A DNA stretch of 64,000 bases from Flavimobilis marinus (GTDB taxonomy: Bacteria; Actinomycetota; Actinomycetes; Actinomycetales; Cellulomonadaceae). The DNA lies in assembly GCF_900113055.1 (NCBI RefSeq), contig NZ_FONZ01000005.1, forward strand, positions 98,338 through 162,337, in the 5' to 3' direction. Shown here piece after piece: positions 33,587-42,017 of this stretch. The position numbers and the translations under genes are program-made. Within the stretch, counting starts at the first letter, position 1. Each line of letters opens with the position of its first letter. The notes under the pieces were generated by a model, which was not told where the DNA came from, made no database searches, and worked only from the letters and a program-made list of their open reading frames with translations.

Positions 33587-34479
33587 GCACCCGTCCAGCA
33601 GTCTCCGTCGTCGGGGTCACCCGACGCTTCGGCGACGTCGTCGCCCTCGACGACGTCAGCCTCGACATCGCCCCGGGCGAGCTCGTCGGCATCCTCGGCC
33701 CCAACGGCGCCGGGAAGTCCACCCTCCTGTCGATCGTGTGCGGGCAGCGCAAGCCCGACTCCGGGACCGTGCGCCTCGAGGGCGGCGACCCCCGCGTCGC
33801 CGCCACGCGGCGCGGTCTCGGCCTGACGCCACAGGAGACCGGGCTGCCGCCGACGCTCAAGGTCGGGGAGGTCGTGGACTTCGTCGGGCGGCACTACCCC
33901 GATCCTGTGCCCGTGGCCGAGCTGCTGGGCGAGTTCGGGCTCGCCGACCTCGCCGACCGCCAGACCGGTGGTCTGTCCGGCGGCCAGAAGCGCCGCCTGG
34001 CCGTCGCGCTCGCGCTCGCGGGCCGGCCCCGCGTGATCCTGCTCGACGAGCCGACGACCGGCCTCGACGTCGGCGGCCGGCACGCCCTGTGGGACGCGAT
34101 CCGCCGCTACCACGCCGCCGGCGGCACCGTCCTTCTCACCAGCCACTACCTCGAGGAGGTGCAGGCCCTGGCCGAGCGCGTCGTCGTCGTCGACCGGGGG
34201 CGTGTGGTCGCGGACGACACGATGGCCGGGATCCTCTCCCAGGTCGGCCTGCGGCGGGTCACGCTGACGAGCCCGCACGACGTCGCAGCCCTCCCGGGCG
34301 TGACCCGCGCCGAGCGCGCCGGCGACGCCCACGAGGTGTTCACGCCCGACGCCGACGCGTACGTCCGGGCGCTCGTGCGGTCCGGTCTCGAGTTCACCGG
34401 CATCGAGGTGCGCGGCGCGACCCTCGAGGAGGCGTTCGGCCAGATGGTCGACGCCCAGACCACGGAGGTGGCGTCATGA
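33583..34479 (+). CDS. ABC exporter ATP-binding protein
   Basis: A 298-aa ATPase of the DrrA/CcmA class. Walker A is GPNGAGKST, the signature GGLSGGQKRRLAVALALA, Walker B VILLDEPTTGLD, and the H-loop TSHYLEEVQALAERVVV. A C-terminal domain of about 80 residues ends GATLEEAFGQMV, typical of the class. It is coupled by ATGA to the regulator before it and the permease after it. Confidence 0.93.
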   Translation: MSTRPAVSVVGVTRRFGDVVALDDVSLDIAPGELVGILGPNGAGKSTLLSIVCGQRKPDSGTVRLEGGDPRVAATRRGLGLTPQETGLPPTLKVGEVVDFVGRHYPDPVPVAELLGEFGLADLADRQTGGLSGGQKRRLAVALALAGRPRVILLDEPTTGLDVGGRHALWDAIRRYHAAGGTVLLTSHYLEEVQALAERVVVVDRGRVVADDTMAGILSQVGLRRVTLTSPHDVAALPGVTRAERAGDAHEVFTPDADAYVRALVRSGLEFTGIEVRGATLEEAFGQMVDAQTTEVAS

Positions 34480-35237
34480 CCGCACCCAGCACGCTGTCCC
34501 TGACGATGGTCCACCTGCGCTACCAGTTCCTCGAGACGGTGCGCATCCCGATCGCGGTGATCGGCAACATGCTGTTCCCGGCGCTCGCGCTGTTCTTCTT
34601 CGTGGTGCCCCAGGAGGCGATCGCGCGGGACGCGGTCATCGCGACGACGTCGGTCGCCTCGCTCGGGCTGTTCGCGATCATCTCCGCGAGCATGTTCACG
34701 CACGGCGTCGGGGTTGCCGAGGACCGCGCGCAGCCGTTCGACCCGTACGTCCGGGCGCTGCCGGCGGGACCGGTGCCGCGCATGGTCGGGCGCGTCGGGA
34801 ACGGTGCCCTGTTCGGGCTGCTCGGGCTGCTGCCGCTCGTCGTGATCGGCTGGCTCTTCACCGACGCGACGGTCACCGCGCCGCGGCTGCTCGCGGGGCT
34901 CGGCGTCGCCGTCGTCGCCGCGGTGCCGTTCGTCCTGCTCGGCATGGCGGTCGGCTTCGGGATGCCCGCCAAGGCGGCGCTCGCCGCGGTCCAGGTGATC
35001 CTGTTCCCGCTCGCGTTCGCGGGCGGCCTGTTCATGCCGCCGGAGCTGTTCCCGGACTGGATGGCGACGTTCTCCGAGCTGCTGCCCACGCGTGCGGGCC
35101 GGGACCTGCTCGTCGGTGCCGTGACCGGGGCCGAGGTCTACGCGCTCGCGTGGCCGGTGCTCCTGGCCTGGACGGCGCTGTTCACGGCGCTGGCGGTGGT
35201 GGCGTACCGGCGGGACGAGGGCCGCCGCTTCCGCTGA
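34476..35237 (+). CDS. ABC-2 type exporter permease
   Basis: A 253-aa permease with six membrane segments. LRYQFLETVRIPIAVIGNML opens the fold, and AFAGGLFMPPELFPDWMATF with LLPTRAGRDLLVGAV near residues 183-213 is the usual ABC-2 end block. ATG 34476 overlaps the ATPase stop. The exported substrate is unknown. A symmetric hairpin follows. Confidence 0.92.
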   Translation: MTAPSTLSLTMVHLRYQFLETVRIPIAVIGNMLFPALALFFFVVPQEAIARDAVIATTSVASLGLFAIISASMFTHGVGVAEDRAQPFDPYVRALPAGPVPRMVGRVGNGALFGLLGLLPLVVIGWLFTDATVTAPRLLAGLGVAVVAAVPFVLLGMAVGFGMPAKAALAAVQVILFPLAFAGGLFMPPELFPDWMATFSELLPTRAGRDLLVGAVTGAEVYALAWPVLLAWTALFTALAVVAYRRDEGRRFR

Positions 35238-35253
35238 CCTGCGCCGGAGCGGG

Positions 35254-35284
35254 AAGGGCGGGCGCCGGTGCGGCACCCGCCCTT
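35254..35284. terminator. Bidirectional hairpin between the exporter operon and copA
   Basis: AAGGGCGGG (35254-35262) and CCCGCCCTT (35276-35284) are perfect complements in the 61-bp convergent gap, with a partly paired GC-rich interior. Confidence 0.7.
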
Positions 35285-35298
35285 CGCGGCGTCGTACG

Positions 35299-37818
35299 TC
35301 AGTGCGCGCGGCGCAGGCGCAGGGAGTTCCCGACGACGAGGACCGAGCTCGCGGCCATCGCGGCCCCGGCGATCATCGGGTTGAGCAGGCCGAGCGCCGC
35401 GAGCGGGATGGCCGCGACGTTGTACGCGAACGCCCAGAACAGGTTCTGCTTGATGATCCTCAGGGTGCGGCGTGAGACGCGGATGGCGGCGGCCGCGGAG
35501 CGTAGGTCGCCCGAGACCAGGGTGATGTCGCTCGCCTCGATCGCGACGTCCGTGCCGGTGCCCATCGCGAGGCCCAGCCCGCGCTGGCCTGCCTGGGCGA
35601 GCGCCGCGGCGTCGTTCACGCCGTCCCCGACGACGGCGACGACCTTGCCCTCGTCCTGGAGCCGGCGCACGACGTCGACCTTGCCCTGGGGGAGCACGCC
35701 GGAGATGACGTCGGCAGGGGCGATGCCGACGTCGTGCGCCACGGTGCGGGCAGCGCCGGCGTTGTCGCCGGTGAGCAGGTAGGGACGGAGCCCGAGGCTG
35801 CGGAGCTCGGCGATCGCGTGCGCCGAGGTCTCCTTGACCGGGTCGCGGAGCACGACGACGCCGCGGGCGGTGCCGTTCCAGGCGACGACGACCGCGGTGC
35901 CGCCGTCGGCCTCGGCGTCGGCGACGGCATTGGCCCAGGGCGCGTCGTCGGAGTCGAGCTCGGCAGCGATCCAGCCGGGCTTGCCGACCACGACCCGCCG
36001 CGACAGGTGCGGCCCTGAGTGCGCGGTCCGGACCACGCCGGACACGCCGCCCCCGGCGGCCATCACGAAGTCGACCACCTGGTCCGACCCGACCACCACC
36101 CCGTCCGCCCCGACCTCATCCGTTGAGTGCGTGATTTTGGCGGTGTCCGAGGCCGTTTCGACCGCCAAAACCATGCACTCAGCGGGTTGGGCCGCCGCTT
36201 TCGTGATGGCTCTGGCGATCGGGTGCTCCGACTTGGCCTCGACCGCGGCGGCGAAGCGGAGGATGTCCGCGGCGCTGACGTCGTCGGATAGGGGGACGAC
36301 GTCGGTGACGGCCATCGCGCCCTGGGTGACCGTGCCGGTCTTGTCCAGCACGATCGTGTCGATCCGGCGGGTGGACTCGAGGATCTCCGGGCCCTTGATG
36401 ACGATCCCGAGCTGTGCGGCGCGGCCCGTGCCCACGAGCAGGGCGGTCGGCGTCGCGAGCCCGAGGGCGCACGGGCAAGCGATGATCAGCACCGCGACGG
36501 CCGCGGTGAATGCCGCCTGCACGCCCGCACCGTCGGTGCCGTTGAGCACGAGCCACGCGACGAAGGTCGCGACGGCGATCACGAGGACCACGGGCACGAA
36601 CACCGCCGAGATGCGGTCGGCGAGCCGCTGCACCGGGGCCTTGCCCGTCTGTGCCTGGCTGACCAGGCGTCCGATCTGCGCGAGCGTGGTCTCCGACCCC
36701 ACCCGCGTCGCACGGACCACCAGGTGTCCGGAGGTGTTGACGGTCGCGCCGGTCACGGTGTCCCCGACGCCCACCTCGACCGGCAAGGACTCGCCGGTCA
36801 GCAGGGAGGCGTCGATCGCGCCGCTCCCCTCGAGCACGACGCCGTCCGTCGCGATCTTCTCGCCGGGGCGCACCACGAGCACGTCATCGACCGCGAGGTC
36901 CGCCGCGGGGATCTCGCGCTCGTGGACGACGCCGTCGGCGCCGGTCTCCCGGATGGTCGCCGAGCGCGCCCCGAGCTCGAGCAGGCTGCGCAGCGCGTCG
37001 CCCGCCCGACGTCGGGAGCGCAGCTCCGCATAGCGCCCCGCGAGGAGGAACGTGGTGACGACGACGGCGACCTCGAAGTACAGCTCGGGCGCGCCTGCGT
37101 GCTCGGTGCGGGCCGGGATGAGGCTCGGCCGCATGGTCATGCCGAGCTCGCCGGCGCCGCCGAGCAGGAGCGCCCACAGGGACCACAGCGTCGCGGCGAT
37201 CACGCCCAGGGACACCAGGGTGTCCATCGTCGAGGCGCCGTGCCTCCCGGCCCTGGCCGCCGCCAGGTGGAACGGCCACGCGCCCCACGTCACGACGGGG
37301 ATCGCGAGCGCGGCGACGACCCACTGCCACCCCGTGAACTGCAGGGCCGGGATCATCGAGAGGGCGACGACGGGCACGCTCAGCACCGCCCCGACGCGCA
37401 GCCGACGACGCAGGTCGGCGCCGCGGTCGCTGGTGGGCGCCGAGGTGTCGGCCTCGTGGTGCGCGCCGGCCGCCTCGTCGGCGAAGCCGCCGGCGGGGGT
37501 GCCCTCGAGGTCGTCACGCTCGCCAGCGGAAACCGCCGCCTCGGTGTCCGCGGCCTCGGGTGCACGCGTGGTCCCGGTGACCCGTGCGTCGTAGCCTGCC
37601 TTGCGGACCGCGGCGACGATCTCGTCCTCGCTCGCGAAGCCCCCGTCCTCCTGCGGCGAGAGCACGACGTGCGCCGACTCGAGCGGGAGGTTGACGGTCG
37701 CCGCGACGCCGGGCACCTGGTTCAGCCGCTTCTCCACGCGGGCGACGCAGGACGCGCATGTCATCCCCTCGACCGCGAGGTCGAGCGTCAGGGGGAGATC
37801 GGTCTGGGGGGCAGGCAT
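35299..37818 (-). CDS. copA: Copper-exporting P1B-type ATPase
   Basis: An 839-aa copper ATPase. One N-terminal heavy-metal domain has GMTCASC (Cys21, Cys24); a linker of about 60 acidic residues follows. The catalytic core has TGES, the transmembrane CPC (IIACPCALG), the phosphorylation site [10 protein letters not shown], the HP motif SEHPIARAI and [10 protein letters not shown]. It pumps Cu(I) out of the cytoplasm. In the nucleotide domain, at about residues 545-566, a segment rich in unusual AT-ended codons coincides with an inverted repeat (separate entry). ATG 37818 is the third gene of csoR-copZ-copA. Confidence 0.95.
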   Translation of the reverse strand: MPAPQTDLPLTLDLAVEGMTCASCVARVEKRLNQVPGVAATVNLPLESAHVVLSPQEDGGFASEDEIVAAVRKAGYDARVTGTTRAPEAADTEAAVSAGERDDLEGTPAGGFADEAAGAHHEADTSAPTSDRGADLRRRLRVGAVLSVPVVALSMIPALQFTGWQWVVAALAIPVVTWGAWPFHLAAARAGRHGASTMDTLVSLGVIAATLWSLWALLLGGAGELGMTMRPSLIPARTEHAGAPELYFEVAVVVTTFLLAGRYAELRSRRRAGDALRSLLELGARSATIRETGADGVVHEREIPAADLAVDDVLVVRPGEKIATDGVVLEGSGAIDASLLTGESLPVEVGVGDTVTGATVNTSGHLVVRATRVGSETTLAQIGRLVSQAQTGKAPVQRLADRISAVFVPVVLVIAVATFVAWLVLNGTDGAGVQAAFTAAVAVLIIACPCALGLATPTALLVGTGRAAQLGIVIKGPEILESTRRIDTIVLDKTGTVTQGAMAVTDVVPLSDDVSAADILRFAAAVEAKSEHPIARAITKAAAQPAECMVLAVETASDTAKITHSTDEVGADGVVVGSDQVVDFVMAAGGGVSGVVRTAHSGPHLSRRVVVGKPGWIAAELDSDDAPWANAVADAEADGGTAVVVAWNGTARGVVVLRDPVKETSAHAIAELRSLGLRPYLLTGDNAGAARTVAHDVGIAPADVISGVLPQGKVDVVRRLQDEGKVVAVVGDGVNDAAALAQAGQRGLGLAMGTGTDVAIEASDITLVSGDLRSAAAAIRVSRRTLRIIKQNLFWAFAYNVAAIPLAALGLLNPMIAGAAMAASSVLVVGNSLRLRRAH
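36120..36185. repeat. Palindromic element inside copA, read in frame
   Basis: Arms 36120-36144 and 36161-36185 are complementary over 25 bp with three mismatches, around a 16-base loop. On the copA strand the element encodes the segment [13 protein letters not shown] followed by TAKITHST, using codons rare in this genome (TTG, GTT, AAA, TCA, ATC next to ACG). It sits between the HP motif and the conserved GGGVSGVV of the N domain. Its core CGTGATTTTGG resembles CGTGAGTTTGG in the intergenic repeat at 22503. Confidence 0.75.
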
Positions 37819-37868
37819 GGCGGTGTCCTTCGGTCGGGGGTGGCGCGGGCGCCCGGTGGGCGCCGGGG

Positions 37869-38096
37869 TCAGACGACGATGCTGTAGCCGGCCTCGTCGA
37901 TCGCGTGGCGCAGGGTGTCGGCGGGGATCTCGTCGTCGGAGACGACCGTCACCTGGGAGGCGCCGTCGGTGACGAGCTCGATCGACACGGACTTGACGGC
38001 GTCGATCTGCTCGAGCTCCTCGGTGACGTGGCGGACGCAGTTGCCGCAGGTCATGCCGGTGACGCCGAACGTGGTGGTGGTGGTCTGCTCGCTCAT
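37869..38096 (-). CDS. copZ: Copper chaperone, heavy-metal-associated domain
   Basis: A 75-aa single HMA domain: [20 protein letters not shown] with the CxxC copper site at Cys17 and Cys20, then [20 protein letters not shown]. It carries Cu(I) to CopA or to CsoR. It lies between csoR and copA on the same strand, with short gaps of 53 and 50 bp, and has a GAGGAGA site before ATG 38096. Confidence 0.94.
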   Translation of the reverse strand: MSEQTTTTTFGVTGMTCGNCVRHVTEELEQIDAVKSVSIELVTDGASQVTVVSDDEIPADTLRHAIDEAGYSIVV

Positions 38097-38149
38097 GGTT
38101 TCTCCTCGGGGTTGGTGACTCGGGGGGACTCGGGGTGGGAACGCTGCGC

Positions 38150-38464
38150 TCAGCGCAGCAGGCGACCGATCGCGTCGGCGGCCTCGCGCACCTTCGCTGC
38201 GCCGGCCTCCTCGGACTGCTGGGCGGCGTGCACGACGCAGTGGCCCAGGTGGTCCTCGACGAGGCCGAGGCTGACGGCCTGCAGAGCCTTGGTGACGGCC
38301 GCGACCTGCGTGAGGATGTCGATGCAGTAGACGTCCTCCTCGACCATCCGCGCGATGCCGCGCACCTGGCCCTCGACACGGCGCAGACGCTTGAGGTACG
38401 CGTCCTTGTCGGAGGCGTACCCGTGGGGGCCGTCGTGCGTGGTCGGGCTCGCGTCGGTGCTCAT
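38150..38464 (-). CDS. csoR: Copper-sensing repressor CsoR
   Basis: A 104-aa CsoR/FrmR family repressor. The helical core has [20 protein letters not shown], then [12 protein letters not shown] and [12 protein letters not shown], supplying the Cys ... His-x3-Cys copper ligands. Cu(I) binding releases it from DNA. Two palindromic sites lie directly upstream, so the operon is autoregulated. ATG 38464 follows TACGTT by seven bases, placing the first operator over the -10. The longer frame to 38524 crosses the operators and is rejected. Confidence 0.95.
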   Translation of the reverse strand: MSTDASPTTHDGPHGYASDKDAYLKRLRRVEGQVRGIARMVEEDVYCIDILTQVAAVTKALQAVSLGLVEDHLGHCVVHAAQQSEEAGAAKVREAADAIGRLLR

Positions 38465-38474
38465 GCGAAGCAAC

Positions 38475-38517
38475 GTATACCCCAGAGGGGTATACGTGCA
38501 AGTACCCCCTGGGGGTA
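38475..38517. promoter_or_regulatory. Two CsoR-type operators
   Basis: Operator 1 at 38475-38495 is GTATACCCC, AGA, GGGGTATAC, perfectly symmetric apart from the central AGA. Operator 2 at 38503-38517 is TACCCCCTGGGGGTA, also symmetric. Centres are 25 bp apart. Both match the known TATACCCC/GGGG-type CsoR box. Operator 1 overlaps the predicted -10 of csoR. Confidence 0.85.
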
Positions 38518-38537
38518 TGTGCACCCGGATGCCGGAC

Positions 38538-38744
38538 CTATCCCTCCAGGCGCTGCGGCGTGCCGCCGGGCTCCCCCGAGGAGGCGCCGTGGCCGATGGT
38601 GCGAACCTGCCCCGGACCGACCGGGTTGAGCCGCATGGCCAGCACCGCTCGGGCGGCGGGGCTCAATGAGCCGAGCAGCCTGCGGTGCTCCACGAACGCG
38701 AGTCGGCGCAGCTCACGCTCGAGCTCGGCGGCGGGTGTCGACAT
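38538..38744 (-). CDS. Small protein ending the PadR operon
   Basis: A 68-aa protein: LERELRRLAFVEHRRLLGSL then SPAARAVLAMRLNPVGPG. The first 40 residues look like a helical pair and the rest is loose. ATG 38744 lies six bases after the HAAS stop with GAGGTG upstream, so it appears to be the third gene of the operon. No family is recognised. Confidence 0.55.
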   Translation of the reverse strand: MSTPAAELERELRRLAFVEHRRLLGSLSPAARAVLAMRLNPVGPGQVRTIGHGASSGEPGGTPQRLEG

Positions 38745-38750
38745 GGTCGG

Positions 38751-39284
38751 TCACCTCTGCTGCACGGACTCGCGCGGCGACGGCACCGGATCGTCGTCCT
38801 GGCTCACGGAGAGGAGCAGGATGGCGAGGATCACGGCGCCGAGGATCGTGGCGGTCGACACCGCGACGGCAGCCCAGGTCAGCGGTCTGCTCGAGGCGTC
38901 GGAGCGCAGCTGCACGATGCCCATCACGAGCGCGGCCAGGGCCAGCGGCAGCGCGATGAACGGGTTGAGCAGGAGCAGCGCGAGGCTCGCGCCGGCCATC
39001 GCGAGCGAGAGGGCCGGCAACCACCGGGGAGGCTGGGCTGCGTGGTGCGGCTCGGCGGGCGTCGTGGACGCGGCGATCGCGTCGACCGGACCGAGCTCGG
39101 CGAGCACCTGGCGCACGGCGTCCGTGCTGGGCGCGTTCCCCAGAGCCTCGTCGAGGTGCTCGGTGATCGATGCCAGCGTCTCGGCTCGTTCGCGCGGGTC
39201 CGAGCCGCGCAGGGCGCGGTCGAGGTCGGCCAGGTACGCCTCGACCAGCGGGTGCTTGTTCATGGCGGTCCTCGTGGTCGTCAT
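38751..39284 (-). CDS. HAAS/DUF1700-like membrane protein
   Basis: A 177-aa protein. The cytoplasmic N-terminal HAAS-like domain (residues 10-90: LVEAYLADLDRALRGSDPRE, then VLAELGPVDAIAAS) has the helical repeat and G-P-x-x-I pattern of the family. Three membrane segments follow (about 92-111, 113-131, 139-163). HAAS proteins are almost always paired with PadR regulators, as here, and relay envelope signals; the exact role is unknown. ATG 39284 overlaps the padR stop by ATGA. Confidence 0.87.
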   Translation of the reverse strand: MTTTRTAMNKHPLVEAYLADLDRALRGSDPRERAETLASITEHLDEALGNAPSTDAVRQVLAELGPVDAIAASTTPAEPHHAAQPPRWLPALSLAMAGASLALLLLNPFIALPLALAALVMGIVQLRSDASSRPLTWAAVAVSTATILGAVILAILLLSVSQDDDPVPSPRESVQQR

Positions 39285-39622
39285 CGGGTCTCCTTGAGCA
39301 CGGTGTCGACGTCTTCGCGGAACGGACCCCAGGTCGCGGCGAAGGCGGCGAGGGCGGCGGTGCCCTCGGCGGTGAGCTCGTAGTAGCGGCGCGGCGGGCC
39401 GCTCGTCGACTCCTGCCACGTCGTCTCCACGAGGCCTTGCTTCCGGAGTCGTGACAGGAGGGGATAGAGGGTGCCCTCGCTCGCGAAGAGCACCTGGTGG
39501 CGACCGAGGCGCGACGCGAGCTCGAGGCCGTAGGCGGGACCGGTGCGCAGGCACGCGAGCACGCAGTACTCCAGCACGCCCTTGCGCAGCTGCGTGAGCA
39601 CACTCTCGGAGACCCCGGTCAT
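39281..39622 (-). CDS. PadR family transcriptional regulator
   Basis: A 113-aa winged-helix PadR protein: LTQLRKGVLEYCVLACLRTG, GPAYGLELASRLG, EGTLYPLLSRLRKQGLVET, and PPRRYYELTAEGTAAL, all family hallmarks. It probably represses its own operon and is relieved by an envelope signal. ATG 39622 lies six bases after TACGGT (complement of 39629-39634), so it is likely leaderless. The next gene is coupled through ATGA. Confidence 0.94.
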   Translation of the reverse strand: MTGVSESVLTQLRKGVLEYCVLACLRTGPAYGLELASRLGRHQVLFASEGTLYPLLSRLRKQGLVETTWQESTSGPPRRYYELTAEGTAALAAFAATWGPFREDVDTVLKETR

Positions 39623-39735
39623 GAAGGCACCGTAGCAGTATCGTGCACTACAAGGTATAGACGAATGCCAGGAACCTTGCTTTGGTGTTCCCGGACAGGG
39701 CGTGCGTGCTGTCCGACGACGCTGGAAGGAGTCTG

Positions 39736-40308
39736 ATGCGGAGTCTCGGGAGAGTGACGGCCTCGGCCGTGCTCGCTGTGCTGATGCTGCTCGGCGGCGC
39801 GGTCGCCGCGACGGCGGATGAGCCAGACGCGGACCCGGCGGACCTCGCAGACCTGCTTCCTGTCACCACCGAGGTCGAGGTCGGACCGCAGCTGCCAGCT
39901 GACCTTCCGGCCCTCACGAGCCTCGCGGTCGCCAAGGGCGGAGCCCAGACCGTGTCGCCCATGGCGACGGGCTGTTGGACCCAGCGCTGGACCTGGCGCC
40001 CCCGCTCGGCTGCGGGCACCGTCCTCTACACCTTCTACCACGTGGGCTACTGGTGCGCGTCGGGCACCCGCGTCACCGCGGCGCGCGTGGCATCCGCCGG
40101 CGGCGAGACCCGGACGCCGGGCTGGCAGTACCGCGGGATCGTCGACCGCGGCGCCGGGGTCGTCTCCAACCAGGGGCGGTCGTTCACGCAGCACAAGTTC
40201 ACCCTGCGGGCGGGTGGGATCGAGGTGCAGAGCCGGCTCCAGTGCGCCCGCGTCAGGGGTGCCGCCTCGGGTGGATCGTCGTCGGACGGTACCTGCGGCA
40301 TCTACTGA
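39736..40308 (+). CDS. Secreted hypothetical protein
   Basis: A 190-aa protein with a classical signal peptide (residues 1-31, ending near AAATADEPD) and an acidic stretch after it. The mature domain (about 80-190) is Trp/Tyr/Arg-rich with four cysteines (TGCWTQRW, GYWCASG, LQCARV, GTCGIY) and probable beta structure. I do not recognise the fold. ATG 39736 has GGAAGGAG upstream. A strong hairpin follows. Confidence 0.8.
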   Translation: MRSLGRVTASAVLAVLMLLGGAVAATADEPDADPADLADLLPVTTEVEVGPQLPADLPALTSLAVAKGGAQTVSPMATGCWTQRWTWRPRSAAGTVLYTFYHVGYWCASGTRVTAARVASAGGETRTPGWQYRGIVDRGAGVVSNQGRSFTQHKFTLRAGGIEVQSRLQCARVRGAASGGSSSDGTCGIY

Positions 40309-40320
40309 GGCCGACTCGGA

Positions 40321-40357
40321 CGGTCGCGAGGCAGCGCAGGGGGCTGCCTCGCGACCG
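40321..40357 (+). terminator. Terminator hairpin after the secreted protein gene
   Basis: CGGTCGCGAGGCAGC (40321-40335) and GCTGCCTCGCGACCG (40343-40357) form a perfect 15-bp stem with a 7-base loop, followed by TCGTCA. Confidence 0.85.
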
Positions 40358-40742
40358 TCGTCACGCCCGGTATCACCGGAATGGGCGATCCGCCCGGTGG
40401 ACCGGCCGCGCACCGGGGTCACATTGCGATAACGATCACAATCGCTGCAAATACGCTGGTCACAGCGCCGATTTGGTCAAGAGATGGCCAGGAGTTGACC
40501 TGGCCGCCCGGTCCGTGGACCGCAGATCCACCCCGGATGGGGCATGGTGGAGCAGGACTTCCGCCGTGTCGGCGTCGAGCCTGCGGCCCTCTGGGTCGCC
40601 TGCGCCGCTCGTGCGGTGCTGGCCACCGCGCCTCGTGCGGTGCACGCCTGCGTCTCGCTGAGCTGCCGGTCGGAAGTCGATCCCACGACGATGTGCGCCC
40701 TCACGGGCGCGTGCCCCGACGAAGGTAGTGATCCCCGCACAC
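40358..40742 (+). other. Long leader/promoter region of the proVWX operon
   Basis: This 385-bp gap holds no convincing gene. A comparatively AT-rich patch at 40421-40460 (with TTGCGATAACGATCAC and GCAAATACGCT) is the best promoter candidate, but I cannot fix a -35/-10 pair. The short frame starting near 40544 has no ribosome site and runs into proV. An untranslated leader of about 280 bases, or a second promoter, could carry osmotic control. Confidence 0.4.
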
Positions 40743-42017
40743 ATGTCAGCGATTCGCGTAGAGAACGTCTACAAGGTCTTCGGCCGCAAGCCCGGCGAGG
40801 CGGTCCGCCGCCTGAAGCAGGGCGCGAGCCGGGACGACGTCCCGGGCACCGCCGCGGTCATCGACGCGAGCTTCGACGTCGCCCCCGGTGAGATCTTCGT
40901 CGTCATGGGCCTCTCGGGCTCCGGCAAGTCGACCCTCATCCGCATGCTCAACGGGCTGTGGCGCCCGAGCGCGGGCAAGGTCCTGCTCGGCGACGACGAC
41001 CTCGCCACCGTGAGCGCCGGGCGGATGCGCACCTTGCGTCGTACCAAGGTCTCCATGGTGTTCCAGCACTTCGCGCTCCTGCCGCACCGCACGGTGCTCG
41101 ACAATGCCGCCTACCCCCTCGAGATCCAGGGGATGGGCAAGGATGAGCGCCGGGCCAAGGCGCGAGAGGCTCTCGCCCTCGTCGGGCTCGACCAGTGGGA
41201 GGAGTCGCTCCCGTCGCAGCTGTCGGGCGGCATGCGTCAGCGCGTGGGCCTCGCCCGTGCGCTGGCCGCCGACACCGACATCCTGCTCATGGACGAGGCG
41301 TTCTCCGCGCTCGACCCCCTGATCCGCCGCGAGATGCAGGAGCAGCTCGTCGAGCTGCAGCAGAAGCTCGGCAAGACGATCATCTTCATCACCCACGACC
41401 TGAACGAGGCCATGTATCTCGGTGACCGGATCGCGGTCATGCGCGACGGCCGGATCGTGCAGATCGGCACCGCGGAGGAGATCCTCTCCGACCCCGCCAA
41501 CGACTACGTCGCGCAGTTCGTCGCCGACGTCGACCGCACGCGCGTCCTGACGGCGTCGTCGGTCATGGTCCGCCCCACGGCCGTCGTGTCCTGGACCGCC
41601 GGGCCGCGCCAGGCGAGCCGCACCATGCGGGAGGCCCAGGTGTCCGCCGCGTTCGTGGTCGACCGCAACCGCGTGCTGCGCGGCGTGGTCCGCGACGACG
41701 AGGCGGTGGCCGCCCTGCGCGCCGGCGCCGAGTCGATCGAGCAGATCGTCCGCAACGACATGGCCACGGTCAACGTGACGACGTCGCTCGCGGAGATCTT
41801 CGCGCCGTCGGCCGAGTCACCACTCCCGGTCCCGGTGATCGACGACGACGGGCGCCTCATGGGCGTCGTCCCGCGCGTCACCCTGCTCGAGGCGATGGTG
41901 CCCCCGGACACGGACACGGACACGGACACGGACACGGACCCGAGCACCGACGACGGCGCGGACCTGGTGCCTGCGCTGCCGGACGCCGCCGCTCCGACGG
42001 AAGGAGACCTGCGATGA
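40743..42017 (+). CDS. proV: Glycine betaine/proline-type ABC importer ATP-binding protein
   Basis: A 424-aa ATPase of the ProV/OpuAA class. Walker A is GLSGSGKST, the signature LSGGMRQRVGLARALA, Walker B ILLMDEAFSALDP and the H-loop FITHDLNEAM. Two CBS domains (about residues 280-385) would sense ionic strength or nucleotides, as in OpuA. A short Asp-Thr repeat linker and an acidic tail end the protein. It is coupled by ATGA to proW. Confidence 0.95.
   Translation: MSAIRVENVYKVFGRKPGEAVRRLKQGASRDDVPGTAAVIDASFDVAPGEIFVVMGLSGSGKSTLIRMLNGLWRPSAGKVLLGDDDLATVSAGRMRTLRRTKVSMVFQHFALLPHRTVLDNAAYPLEIQGMGKDERRAKAREALALVGLDQWEESLPSQLSGGMRQRVGLARALAADTDILLMDEAFSALDPLIRREMQEQLVELQQKLGKTIIFITHDLNEAMYLGDRIAVMRDGRIVQIGTAEEILSDPANDYVAQFVADVDRTRVLTASSVMVRPTAVVSWTAGPRQASRTMREAQVSAAFVVDRNRVLRGVVRDDEAVAALRAGAESIEQIVRNDMATVNVTTSLAEIFAPSAESPLPVPVIDDDGRLMGVVPRVTLLEAMVPPDTDTDTDTDTDPSTDDGADLVPALPDAAAPTEGDLR
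41907..41942 (+). repeat. Hexanucleotide tandem repeat in proV
   Basis: Five perfect copies of GACACG (41907-41936) plus one variant GACCCG encode a run of Asp-Thr pairs in the linker after the CBS domains. The unit is a multiple of three, so gain or loss would keep the frame. Confidence 0.8.

Noticed and set aside
40544..40742. Short gene ahead of proV
   Set aside because: Cys-containing translation has no ribosome site and runs into proV out of frame; the region is better explained as leader.
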